NCBI RefSeq assembly: GCF_954871325.1
Contig: NC_088777.1
Coordinates: 38,913,366 to 38,977,365, forward strand
Length of the DNA stretch: 64,000 nt
From: Gordionus sp. m RMFG-2023
Lineage: Eukaryota; Nematomorpha; Gordioida; Chordodea; Parachordodidae
Direction of reading: 5' to 3'
Shown here: piece after piece, positions 50,641-61,700 of the stretch
Position numbering within the stretch: position 1 is the first letter of the stretch
Layout: every line of letters begins with the position of its first letter
Position numbers and translations under genes: made by a program
The notes under the pieces: model-generated
Seen by the model: only the letters and a program-made list of their open reading frames with translations
Database searches by the model: none
Told to the model about the DNA's origin: nothing

Positions 50641-51054
50641 TGTCACAACGACAGGTTTGTCATTGTGAATCAAAACCTAAATATAAAAATAGAAATCAAA
50701 TATATATATATAAAAAGGAAATTAATAATAATTAGAAATCACGAAATTATAAAATCAACTTTAATCCTTTATTTAAAATTATAACATTAAAAATCATAAA
50801 AAAGAAAAATAAAAATAAAATAAAAATAAAATACAAAAATTAATAAAATAAAAAAAAGATCTTTGTATGATAAAAATTGGCCCCTTTTATACTCTTTTCA
50901 ATCTTCTTATAAATAATATTCATAAGTATTCAAATATAATATTTTTATCACGCGTTATAATAATAAATCCAAGAATTCTTTATGCAAATTACATATAAAG
51001 TACAACAAAATCCAAACGAAATCTTTATGCAAATTAAATCTAACATTTACAACA
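50641..51054 (-). repeat. 5' LTR
   Basis: This is the right direct repeat, nearly identical to 48290-48709. The differences are mainly in A-run lengths. Confidence 0.88.
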
Positions 51055-53689
51055 CAATGATAATAAATTGATATATATTTGGTTCGAATGGTTCAAGTCT
51101 TTTTTATTAATAACTTGGAAAATTGGAATAAAATAATTCTGAGAAAATTAAAAAAAAATTATTTAGCAAATCTTCTATGATTTTTAAAAATATTCTGATA
51201 AAATCAGCAAAAATTCTTAGCTTTTAGTATTATTTATCTTGATTGGGAAATTTTCTGAGCATTTCAAAATATTTGTTCAAATTTACTTTTAATGGCATAA
51301 AGCACATTGTAAAAATTTAAGTTGGAAGAGGGGGGGGTGGAATTATTGGAGTAAAATCCTGAACCAAATATCCCCCCCCCCCGTACTTACAACTATGTTT
51401 GGGAAGAGCCCAGAAAGATATTGGTTAATTTATTTTTATCATATCAGATAAAAGTTACATGCTTACTTAATAGACAAAAAACATTTCGCGTTTTGTGAGT
51501 AAATTAATATCTTTAAATAAATGCATTCTCAATAAATTTATTGTTTTGCGGGAATGCGCTAGCTACTTCGCACAAACATATTCGTGGTAAAAAATTTACC
51601 GTAAAGGGTTCGCAATATTTGCGCTGACGGGTTTGCAATAAAAGTCTAGCTTTAATAAATTCACGGTTAAGGTTTCGCCGAAATAAATTCCCGGTGATGA
51701 GTTTGCGATATTGTCTTCGCTATTTGGTGGAAAAAATTCAAGTTGGTTTTGCGATATTACTTTCGTTATAAAATTCCTTCGTTATAAACGACACTCGCGA
51801 TAAAAGTAAATATTTGTTTCAAAATGAATATTGAGCCTGATTCAAAAATTAGATGAATTCGGGAGGGAGGGGGGGGCAGTATTGTTCTAAATTTCGCTTA
51901 AAATACTATTATTTATAGTAATTATAAATTCTATAAACTTTTTTCCACAAAGTGTTTAGGGATTTGTTTTTTCAAATTAAATGGCCTTTTATCTTCAAAA
52001 GAAATTTTAGTTTTTTTATTTAGTTTTAAAAAAAAATTAAATTTTTTATATTTAATTAAATCTCATCTTTCAATTAAGTTTCCATATTTTAAAAATTCTT
52101 GATCTGTAATAATTTGAAATAAAATATATAATTGCTCTAAAAAATTTAACTAAATTTTATTTTATTAATTTCAATTATTAGGTAACTTATGTTAGCAATT
52201 AAACAAAGCTTTCTTGACTCAAAATTCCTTCTCCCAAATATATCTGAAATATTCGAGAAGGTATGTCAATATTTGAATAATGAGCATAATCTAATACTGT
52301 TTGAAAAAATTACATGACTAGGTGGCTCGTCCTCTAGTCAACCTTGACTTCTAATTGCTCGCCCTTCTGAGTTCAATCATGCCTTTGACCTCAACCGTCG
52401 GTAATGGCCCTATTCTCTTTGTCATTACGATTATACCCCATTTACTAACTCATTATATCTCATGCAATTCAGCTAAATGTAATAGGAACATTAGACTGAT
52501 GAACATACGAAAGAGACTTTCTAAACGAATTTTATCATGAATGATCTCAGGTAAACATGATCAAAAATGTGTGTCCAACTTATTGATTATATTAATAGTT
52601 TACCTTTTTCGGATTTGAGCGGAAAGAGGAGAACCATTGAATGACCACCAATGACAACAAATCCTAAAAGTGTAATACAATGCACGTTGTTAGAGATGTT
52701 TTGAAGTCTGTAGTACCCTTTCAAAAATTAACAACAGTTTTAAAAATGTATTGGCAACCAATATTTTAAAAGTATGGCCTTTCTTTTTGAAAATTAGCAT
52801 TCTATAAAATATTTTATTTGGATATTTAAAAAAAAAATTGTTTCGATTTTTATAAAATATAATATTAATAATTTAATACTTTCTCGTGGCATTATAAATC
52901 ATTACAATAATTATAATCCATTTTCTTAACTAATATAATTGTTAAAAATAAAGCAGAAAACTGATAATTTTAAAAAATAGGAAAAATAAATTAACTATGT
53001 GGAACATTTAGAAGAATATAATGTGTAGTAAACAGGTATCTATACATAAGGTGACGATTTTCTCTTTATAATTTATAAAAATTAAGTTTGAAGAGTGGGT
53101 CCTGGTTCGTCTTTTTATTAAACAACTGGCTCAGCCGACTATTTTTAATCAATTAAATAGCCTAAAAAGCAAAAAAAAACTGAAAAGAAAGAAAAAATCA
53201 AGATTAAATATACAAAAAAAAATCAAAAAATGCAACAATGTCACCAAATACTTAAAACAAAACAAAATATCGTGCCCTAGTTTAAAAGCTGCTTCGTCTA
53301 GGTTAAACAACAATTAAGTATCAAAATTAAGTGGAACCTGGACATAGTCTAACTGATTTTTTAACTTTATTATTAAAACAAATTAATGTAAGCTAAAAAT
53401 TAAGTGTAGAAGGATTTAGCAGTAAAGGTATAGAGGCATACAATGTCTGGACACTAAATGTAGCCATCGATATTGATATTGAGCGTAAACGTTGGAACTT
53501 ATTTCGGGAAGGTGATCAGAATAATATAGTAGGAGTTAAGTATCAAAGTAGATGTGAGAAACGAATAGCAAAGGTGTGTATGTATTTAAAATTGTATGAA
53601 TGTGGTGAAACCTGAACAATTAAAGCTGCTCGTTATTAAAACTTGGAAAGAGCAATGAGATGGTTCTAGATTTAAAAAAAGTAAGCCTA
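51055..53689. other. AT-rich intergenic DNA with a CpG-bearing degenerate repeat
   Basis: At about 51545-51815 a degenerate array of TTTGCGATA, TTCGCAATA, AAATTCACGGT and TTTCGCCG words recurs every ~30-35 bp and is much richer in CG than its surroundings. Poly-G and poly-C tracts lie at 51330-51337, 51372-51382 and 51869-51876. A 61-codon open frame at 52355-52540 is not recognisable. Confidence 0.5.
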
Positions 53690-53850
53690 GCATGAATCCG
53701 GCTTAGCCCGAATATGCATCGGGCCTGGCATATTTAGAAAAAAAAATTTGGTTCATGCTGGGTCGGGCTTAATATTTTAAAAAATATTTGGGTCGGATAG
53801 GGCTTAAATTTTAAACTGTAATAAAGTCTAACCTGTCTAATTTAATTTGG
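53690..53850. repeat. GGGCC-family dispersed repeat copy
   Basis: Contains CCGGCTTAGCCCGAATATGC, ATCGGGCCTGGCATATTTAG, GCTGGGTCGGGCTTAATATT and GGGTCGGATAGGGCTTAAAT separated by A/T runs. This is the same composition and spacing as the 10.4 and 37.6 kb copies. Confidence 0.6.
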
Positions 53851-54710
53851 GAGCCGTTGGGAACAAGATTTTTGCTCAAATTAGATAGTTGGTTAATTTA
53901 TCAAGACTTTTTACATTTTAAAATAAATATATTATACTATCTGTTATATTCTTTATTTGGCAAAAAATAGGATTACGTTCAACCATTCTCAAATAATTTT
54001 TTTAAATTTTTTATTCATCAAAATCATAAGAATTATGTATGAAAAATAAGAATAAAAATATATAATTAATTTATAAAACAAATAAGATGTTATCTTTATT
54101 TTTATTTGTGAAATATGCTTTATTTACAGGTGTCGATATTAGAATTTTAAATTATATTTATTTCTTTATTTTTTAAAATATTAGGTTTTTTTATATTTTT
54201 TTGATCATTTCGTTTGCCTCTTTATAAGTAAGTAATATTTTTAAGCAATAATTCAGCTTCATCTTCAAACATTCCTTTTGAGTATGATAATCTAGAATTT
54301 TTTTTAATTAACGATAATTTTCAAAAACTAAATGATTTTGGGGGTGGGGGTTGTTTCTATGAAAACTGCATAGAACCATGGATTGGTAAAATATTTGATC
54401 TCTGCAAATTTCTAAGCCAATATATGGCGTACATAGGTATTCTAAAGGATTACCGGAGATCGCGGAAGTTTCTTTTCTATAAATTTTAAAAAGGCGAGAG
54501 CCTCATGTCCAAATTTTTCAAGTGTTAGCACAGGAACGAAGTGAGCATTGTTTGGTAATGAGTATTTATTAATTTTATTGTTTCCAACTTGTGAAATTGT
54601 ATTATCACAAAAAAGGTTAATCGTACAGTGAAATGTGCATTATTATTAAATATACAACAAAAGGGGGTAAACCAAGAAAGATTTTATTATAATTTAACAA
54701 CCTATTGAAC

Positions 54711-55700
54711 CAGGGCCTTAACTAAGAAGGTGGGAGGGGGGGGGTAAAAAAATTTTTGGCCCCCAAACCTGCCCCCCTATAAAAAATCTTTGGCCCCCAA
54801 AATATTTTACGACCCCCCAAATTTAAAAAAAACTATTAGTAATTTATTTTTAGTTACCATCAATTAAATCATAATGAAAATACAACATATTTTTTAGAAA
54901 AATATTATTTATTTAATTTATACAAATTAATAAACAAGAACACACTAAAATTGGTTATAAAATATCCATTCACTCGTTTTATGAAAAATAGGAAGTTATT
55001 TCCAAATTTTTTATTCCTCGTCAAAAAGACAAACCTCATCTTGAACAAGGTAAGTCTATCTCAGATAAATATAACAAAAGTGAGATGCCTTTTTTTGTCT
55101 TAAGGTTGATAGACAAAAGATGCAGCAAGTTGTGATAACCTGAGCATAATTATTCGCTATATTTTTCTCTGGAGAAATCCGAGAAAATTGATAGGAATTA
55201 TTAATTTACAGTGTCTTTCTGCTGAAAGCATTACTGATTGCATTTTAACGCAACTTATTGAATTAATAGTAATTCAACTAATATAATAAGCCAGGCATAT
55301 GATGGTGCAATGCAAACGTCATGTCTAGCCGAAATGGAGGAGTGCAAACCCTACTTCAAAAAAAATTAATAAAAAAGTTCCTTTTATAAATTGATACAAC
55401 AACAAGTTGCTGGTTCATGGTATAATAATATTATTATCATTCTAATTTTTTTAATTTATCCAATGCATTGTATAATATTTTTAGGCGTTTTAACATATCC
55501 TGTAAATATACAGTCCATACTCTTAAGAGACCTTTAGACCAGAGGTGGATTAATCATTTGGAAATATCTCGCACCATTTATGCGAATTTTGAGGACATTG
55601 GTGAAGTATTATTTTACTATAGAACTCTTAATTCAGAGGTTTCCACTCATGATTTAGTCGAAGCCTCTGGTCTTCTATCTCAATGCTTAATATAAATTAC
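54711..55700 (+). mobile_element. Decayed ZMYM1-like hAT remnant
   Basis: The left edge reads CAGGGCCTTAACTAAGAAGG followed by a nine-G run and GGCCCCCAAA repeats, resembling G-rich hAT termini. Inside on the plus strand, fragments match the ZMYM1/'52 kDa repressor' type of hAT transposase. LSAESITDCILTQLIEL and QAYDGA with SSRNGGVQT are near 55210-55370 (in relatives a conserved YDGA-N-SG...GVQ block). The 75-codon frame 55468-55695 has TLKRPLDQRWINHLEISRTI and YANFEDIGEVL (relatives: TRW then NYEEI). Pieces lie in different frames with stops between. No right terminus was found. Confidence 0.7.
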
Positions 55701-56415
55701 GTTATATTAGCCATTATAATTTATAAGTTATTAATAACAATAGATCTACTAAACAAGTATTTACAATCAATAGATACTAATCTAGTGCTAAAATTTGTAT
55801 GAATTCTATCAAAAAGACTGACAACCGGACAATTTATAGGGGTTCGGAACGAAAACGACAATCTCTATCTTATCAATTTAAATTTTTAATTTCTTTTTCC
55901 TTTGTGCCTCCCAAGATTAATCGAATTTTTTTTTCTCTTTTAAATATACTTTTCTCACAAGGAGGAAAACAAACTTTATTAAGTAATTAATTAATTTTTT
56001 TTTTTAAACAAATTTTCTTTCTTTTTTTTTTAAAGAAAAATCAACTCAATAAAAAAAAATATTAAACCTCAATAATATTCAATAATATTTATTTTTTTTT
56101 TCAAAACAAATGAATTAAAGATAATAATCTATATTATTTTCTACACTATTTATATTATATTAAAAAATTATTTTTTTCTAAAAAAAAAATAAACATTATT
56201 TTTTTCTAAAAAAAAAATAACATTGCAAAATAATATTATATTAAAAAAAAATAACATTGCAAAATAATATTATAAAAAAAATAATAACTATTTTTATATA
56301 AATAAACGACGGCGAGACACTAAGATATAACAGCGATAACTATACTACTTATAAATAAACACTACATGCCTCGCGTCAACATTCCCCGATAGGACAGCTA
56401 TCCCCTTCAAAAACC
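55701..56415. other. AT-rich spacer with short tandem A/T repeats
   Basis: At 56160-56290 two short units (one built on TTATTTTTTTCTAAAAAAAA, one on AATAACATTGCAAAATAATA) are each repeated in tandem. From ~56300 composition becomes less AT-biased toward the zinc-knuckle frame. No gene is recognised. Confidence 0.5.
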
Positions 56416-56853
56416 TTACCCACCCTCCAGAATCCAGTCGCGGTCGGCGTCTGATATTGAATACTCCAACCAGTCCATAAATTCAGGAGTCAGGTAAGTT
56501 GCCTCAAGCTCTTCCATGGTATATTCCGACTCCGGCGCCTGCACTCCCTCCTCCGCGCTGTCCCTCCAACGGCTTCCTGCGTCCCCTGGTTCCTCCACTG
56601 GCCACGGGGCCACCTCGTTCTCTTGCTGTTGACTTCTCTCCCTCCGGCTCTCCCTCCGCAGCCCCCTCTGTGGACATCGACTGCGCAGATGCCCAATCTG
56701 GTGACATCTAAAACATCGTCTTTGCTCTCCCACAACTGGCCTCATCGTGAAGTTCGGAACTCTCATCTGTCCCCACCAACCCGGGACCTGTCGCTGTCTC
56801 ATTATCCAATACAATTCGACGTCTTCAAAAATCCAACTTCTGCTAACATTCAT
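56416..56853 (-). CDS. Zinc-knuckle ORF, Gag-like, 3' of the gypsy pol
   Basis: A 145-codon open frame of markedly higher G+C than its flanks. It holds one CCHC zinc knuckle, CFRCHQIGHLRSRC, after a basic, Trp-rich stretch (GWWGQMRVPNFTMRPVVGEQ). A long Arg/Gln/Glu-rich tail (RRESRRERSQQQENEVAPW) and an acidic C-terminus (DADRDWILEGG) follow. The knuckle suggests nucleic-acid binding. The segment before it resembles the pre-knuckle region of retrotransposon Gag or ORF1 proteins. It lies about 1.9 kb past the gypsy pol stop on the same strand, so it could be an extra 3' ORF of that element or part of another retroelement. CTGTAG just upstream could be a splice acceptor. Assignment is uncertain. 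Confidence 0.5.
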   Translation of the reverse strand: MNVSRSWIFEDVELYWIMRQRQVPGWWGQMRVPNFTMRPVVGEQRRCFRCHQIGHLRSRCPQRGLRRESRRERSQQQENEVAPWPVEEPGDAGSRWRDSAEEGVQAPESEYTMEELEATYLTPEFMDWLEYSISDADRDWILEGG

Positions 56854-58424
56854 TCTGGACCGGCGATCTACAGGTACTCACAATCTATATACTCAATATA
56901 TATATGTATACATTTAAAACTTATACACCTATCCACCTTTCCCAATTTTTATCCCCTTTATTTTATAAATCAACAAGAATAATTTGATTCCCAGGCGCTA
57001 TAGAAACAAATTTTGAACGAAACAATTTGCAGAAACAAATGCTAAAAAAAACCCCTTTTCCTTTTAATAAATCATACGATCCCCACGGCACTATGAAAAC
57101 AAATTTTTAAAAAAAATTCCCTTTTACTTAACAATTCATCAAAACAATTACCAACGTAATAATTCACCACAACAATTTAACCAACGATTCTACCCCCAAA
57201 ATTTTTCTTACAAATTAATTTACAGACACAAGTGGAACAATTTCAAAAAAAAAACAAACTTCTCCTTTTCCTTCCTAATAAATCAAACGATTAAAACAAA
57301 ATTTCTTTCACTTACTAATTCACAGAAATAATTTATTCTACTGTTTATTTCTTAACTAACACATATACATTTTTCTTCTTTAATTAATAATTCCCTTCTT
57401 CCCTCATCTAATTAATTTTTCTTTTAATAAAAAAAATGTAAACCTCCATTTCCTTTACGAATCCACGGAAACTCCCAACCCAAAAAAGAACTTTACCTTT
57501 TCTTTCTCCTTTCTCTTTTAATTTAAACTTAATAATAAAATTTTTCTATTTACCTTCACAATGAATGACGAATATAACCACAAGAATTTTAAACAGAATT
57601 TCTATCAATTAAGAAGTGTGAAATAAATTAGTTTTTCTTCCCCCTTTTATACTCACGATCTAAATTTAACTTGTTAACTTTTTATTTTCAGATTTATGAT
57701 TCCCCTTTTTTTTAAAAGGATTTTCCTCACCAACTAAATCTTGACATAATATTCTCCCAATTCCTAATTTTGATTTATTATCTTCTAAACTTTTTCCCTT
57801 TTCCAAACCTCAAACTTCTGCCAAATCATTAAATATATATTTTTTTTTTAAATTTAATTTTATCTCATTTTATGTGTTACCCTAACTTTAATTCTCCCTT
57901 TCTTTCCTCAAAAATTTAGGATGATTTATTGCCTTTCTTATTTTTTCTCTTTTTTTTAACTTTTTATTTTGACATTCTTTTTTTTAAATCGAGAAGTTAG
58001 CTTGTCAACCTTTTTATTTTTCAAACATTCTTATTTTACTTAACTATCCCTACACCTGTCGCGCACATATCCAACTTATTTAACTAAACCTAATTTCGTA
58101 AAAACCTTTTAACAAAGAGAGAGGCAATTATTACCAATTAAATATTAACTTTATTAAACACTCATTTGGGTTCCTATTAAGCTAAACCTTTACGAAATCA
58201 CCTCGGCATCAATTACAATAATTGCTTCTTATTAAGAATATACCCGAGGTATTTGGGTCAAAAAGGTGCCCAAAACGCCCCGATAAAATATAAACTCCGG
58301 GCCCCATTAATTTAATTATTGCATTTTGCATACATGGTTAAGATCCCACACATCGAATGGTTCATTCCAGATATTCGGTCCCATTTTTCCCTACCTGCAC
58401 ACATTTCAGAATAATCTCCACATT
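56854..58424. other. Pyrimidine-rich spacer, no gene seen
   Basis: The plus strand is strikingly pyrimidine-plus-A biased with few G over about 1.4 kb (56980-58400), unlike DNA elsewhere in the window. It lies between the zinc-knuckle ORF and the gypsy pol. It could be the 3' untranslated part and/or LTR of the gypsy element, but I could not define LTR edges. No protein is recognised. Confidence 0.5.
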
Positions 58425-58650
58425 CGGACGGTACAATTTTTTATATTTATTTAGGGGTAATGGCTGACATCCGGAAGGACAATCCCTACCCCGGACGGTA
58501 CAATTTTTTATATTTATTTAGGGGTAATGGCTGACATCCGGAAGGACAATACCTACCCCACTAATTATCTATATTATTTTTCTCTTTTTCGTACGTAGGG
58601 ACAATCGCTGACATTCGGAAAAACAATACCTACCCCACTAATTATATATA
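58425..58650. repeat. 67-bp tandem repeat, two full units and a partial third
   Basis: Units beginning CGGACGGTACAATTTTTTAT at 58425 and 58492 contain GGTAATGGCTGACATCCGGA and end AATCCCTACC/AATACCTACC. A third, partial and diverged unit with CGCTGACATTCGGA and AATACCTACCCCACTAATTA lies at about 58600-58650. The array sits just 3' of the gypsy pol on its strand. Confidence 0.85.
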
Positions 58651-58716
58651 TTTTTTTTTTTTCTACATATATTCCCGTACCCTGAATTCTGTTTAAGCCT
58701 AGTCCAATTAATACCC

Positions 58717-61700
58717 TCATTTACTTCTCACCACCCGCAGCGCCCCTCTCAACCTCTCCGGTTCTATTCTTTTACGCAACTGATCCCGATGACGCACCCC
58801 CTCTCTCCCATCCGCGAATCCCACTCTAGTCACTTTGTTTCCCATGTTCTCCAAAATTACTCCCGCCTCCCATTTTCTATTACTGTTGAATATTCTGGCC
58901 CATACTGCCTGTCCAACTATGAACTCCGAGGCCTTCCCAGTTTCGGTTGGCTCCTGCCTCTGCTCTGTCGGTCTTAGCGAATCCAACCCAATCCTGGTCC
59001 TCCTCCCTAAAAATTTCTCCGCTGGCGACGGCTCCTCCCCTTTTCGGCTATTATTATAATACGCCACAGCTACCCACATTTCCCCTCCGCCATCCTTTGA
59101 TTTTTTCAACCAATTCTTGACTATCGCCACCATCCTCTCCGCCTGTCCATTCGAACTCGGATGGTACGGCGGTGCTAAAATGTGTTTGGCTCCCGTTTCC
59201 CCACAAAAGATTTTGAACTGCTTACTGATAAAAGCCGGCCCCCCATCCGATACTATTATAGTGGCCACTCCAAACTTAGCCCATAGATTCTTCAATATCC
59301 TTATAACCACTTGAGTCGTTAATCCTTTGACTTCCTCATATTCAACCCACTTGGAAAATGCATCCACTACCAACATATACATCTTGTTATCAAAGTCGAA
59401 AAAGTCCAAGTGAATACGCTCCCATGGCTGAGTAGCTTTTGGCCATACACTTTCCCTATCTTTTCGAGGCATCGGAGCCCAAGAATTACATCTGACACAG
59501 GCCCGACTGATATTTTCAATGTCTTTGTTCATTCCCGGCCACCATACATACTCCCGTCCCCACTGTTTCATTCTCTCCATACCTTGATGTCCCGCATGAA
59601 TCATTGCCATCACGGCCTCCCTTAATTTGAACGGTATAACACTCCGACTCCCTCGCACTAGACATTCATCTATAATCGCTAATTCCTTCTCTATATATTT
59701 GAACGTTTTGTCCCCATCTTGCCACGTTTTCCGTCCCTTGAGACACGCTTTGACTCGTGTCAATTCCCGATCCTTTAATGTTTCCCTTTTAATTGCCTCC
59801 CATGTCACTGGCCCACCCCTGGATATCCCAGCCATCGTTCTGATTAGTATTCGTTCCTCCTTCTCATCTTGTCCCTCTTGTTCCTTCCCCTCACAATCCT
59901 CTCCAGCTCCACATCGAGATAAAATGTCCGGTAGGTAGTTCTCTTTCCCTCTGCGATACCTCACTTGTACGTCAAAGCTACCCACGAGCAATAGCCACCT
60001 CTGCAACCTGGGCGACAGCATCAGCTCCTTGTTATCTTTCTTGAATAGATGCACAAGCGGCTTATGATCGGTGTAAATAACAAACCTGCGCCCAATTAAA
60101 TACTCCCGGCATTTCGTCAATCCAAAAATAACGGCGAGTGCTTCTTGCTCAATCACGGAATACCTAGTCTCTGCCTCTCTAAATATCCTTGAGAAAAATA
60201 ACACCGGTCTTTCCAACCCATCAATACAATGTAATAAAGCCCCTCCTACCCCTTTATTCGACGCGTCTACCGCCACAAATACCTCCAATTCGCTGTTGAA
60301 GCACACTAATATAGGTTCCTTTCCAATTCTGCCTTTTAGCTCTTTAAAGGCCACCTCTTGTTCTTCTGTCCATTCAAACTTTTCTCCTTTCCTTAGCAAT
60401 TGATACAACGGCGCGGCTACCTGAGCAAATCCTTCCACAAAACGATGGTAATAATTGACCATTCCCAAAAAGGCCTGCACTTCTGCTTTATTATTTGGTC
60501 TCTTCATATTGCTAATTCCCGTCATGTTCTTATCCAAAGGTCTCACCTCCTTTCCTGTAATTTTGTGTCCTAGATACGTCACTTCCATGACCCCCAAAAC
60601 GCTTTTCTCCGCACTGGCCCGCAATCCTTTTTCTTTTATTCTCCGAAATACCTCTTCCAATCTCTGTTCATGTTGTTCGGGAGTTCTTCCTGTCACTAGC
60701 ACATCATCCATATAGTAGTAAACTCCTTCCAATCCTTGAAAAACCGCTGCCATAGTCCGCTGAAAAATAGGAGCTGATACACTAAGTCCAAAGGGCAATC
60801 TACAAAACGCAAATAACCCTTTTGGGGTCGTAATCGTTAATAACCTTCTCACCTCCGGTTTCACCCGCAACTGTAGGTACGCATTAGAGAAATCAATCTT
60901 TGAAAAATATACACTTCCCTTTAAACTGGCCAATATTTCCTCAATACGCGGCAATGGATATTTGACCTCCACGACCCATGGATTTAGCGTAACCCGGAAA
61001 TCTGCACATAGACGGAGTTTTCCATTAGCTTTCTTCACTGGTACCAACGGGGTCGCCCATTCACTGTACTCTATGGGACATACAATATCCTTCTTTACCC
61101 ATTGCTCCAACTCCCTTTCTACTTCTCTCCGCCACTCAAAAGGTATCCTTCGCAACGCACAATACTTTGGAACGTAACCATCCTTTAACTTAATATCTAC
61201 TTCATAATCTTTGAGACAACCTAAATCCTCATTAAAAATCACTTGATAATTTTGTACTAATCTTCGGGCTCCTTCTTGCACTTTGGCCATTCCCAATGCC
61301 TTTCCATCCTCATCATTTAGCAACGCTTCATCATCGTGCAACGTCCTAGCCTTCATAACCTCCCGATTTCCTTGAGTTTGAGTATTCCTCACTTCCCGAT
61401 TTCCTTGAATCTTAGCCCGATTTTCTTGTGTCTTAGCATTAATCACTTCCCGGCTTGCTTGGGGTTGAGCATTATTCACATCTCGATTTTCTTGGGTTTG
61501 CGCATTATTCACATCTCCACTTTCTTTAGGCATCCCTACGTCCCTTTTTCCCGTATCTCCTTCCTCCTCCCTTTCCTTTATATCACCATATTCCTTAACA
61601 GCTCCAACGTGCCCCGGGTAAATTTTCCTAGATTTATCTATATAATTGTTGTCTCTTGTTTCTTCCCTAGAAGTATTCCCCCTTATTTCTCTCTTATAAT

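Larger units (their letters stand above)
48290..51054 (-). mobile_element. Young short LTR retrotransposon (LARD/TRIM-like, no protein seen)
   Basis: Two long direct repeats of about 420 bp bound a 1.9-kb interior. Read on the minus strand the LTRs run TGTTGTAAATG...CGTTGTGACA, with the usual TG/CA ends. A primer-binding site follows the 5' LTR (50641-51054), and a polypurine tract precedes the 3' LTR (48290-48709). By eye the two LTRs differ by only a handful of substitutions and small A/T-run length changes, suggesting a recent insertion. The interior is too short for gag-pol and shows no recognisable protein, so it appears to be a non-autonomous element dependent on a partner. A 5-bp target duplication is not evident (TGAAC left, CAATG right). 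The structure looks whole for its type. Confidence 0.88.

Noticed and set aside
48285-51059. Target-site duplication around the short LTR element
   Set aside because: The flanking pentamers TGAAC and CAATG do not match. The element is supported by its LTRs, PBS and PPT instead.
52355-52540. 61-codon hydrophobic open frame
   Set aside because: No recognisable motif, no upstream signals and no flanking gene. It is consistent with chance.
56490-56982. Overlapping plus- and minus-strand frames across the zinc-knuckle ORF
   Set aside because: Only the minus frame 56416-56853 contains a recognisable motif (CCHC knuckle). The rest are open because the local DNA is GC-rich and stop-poor.
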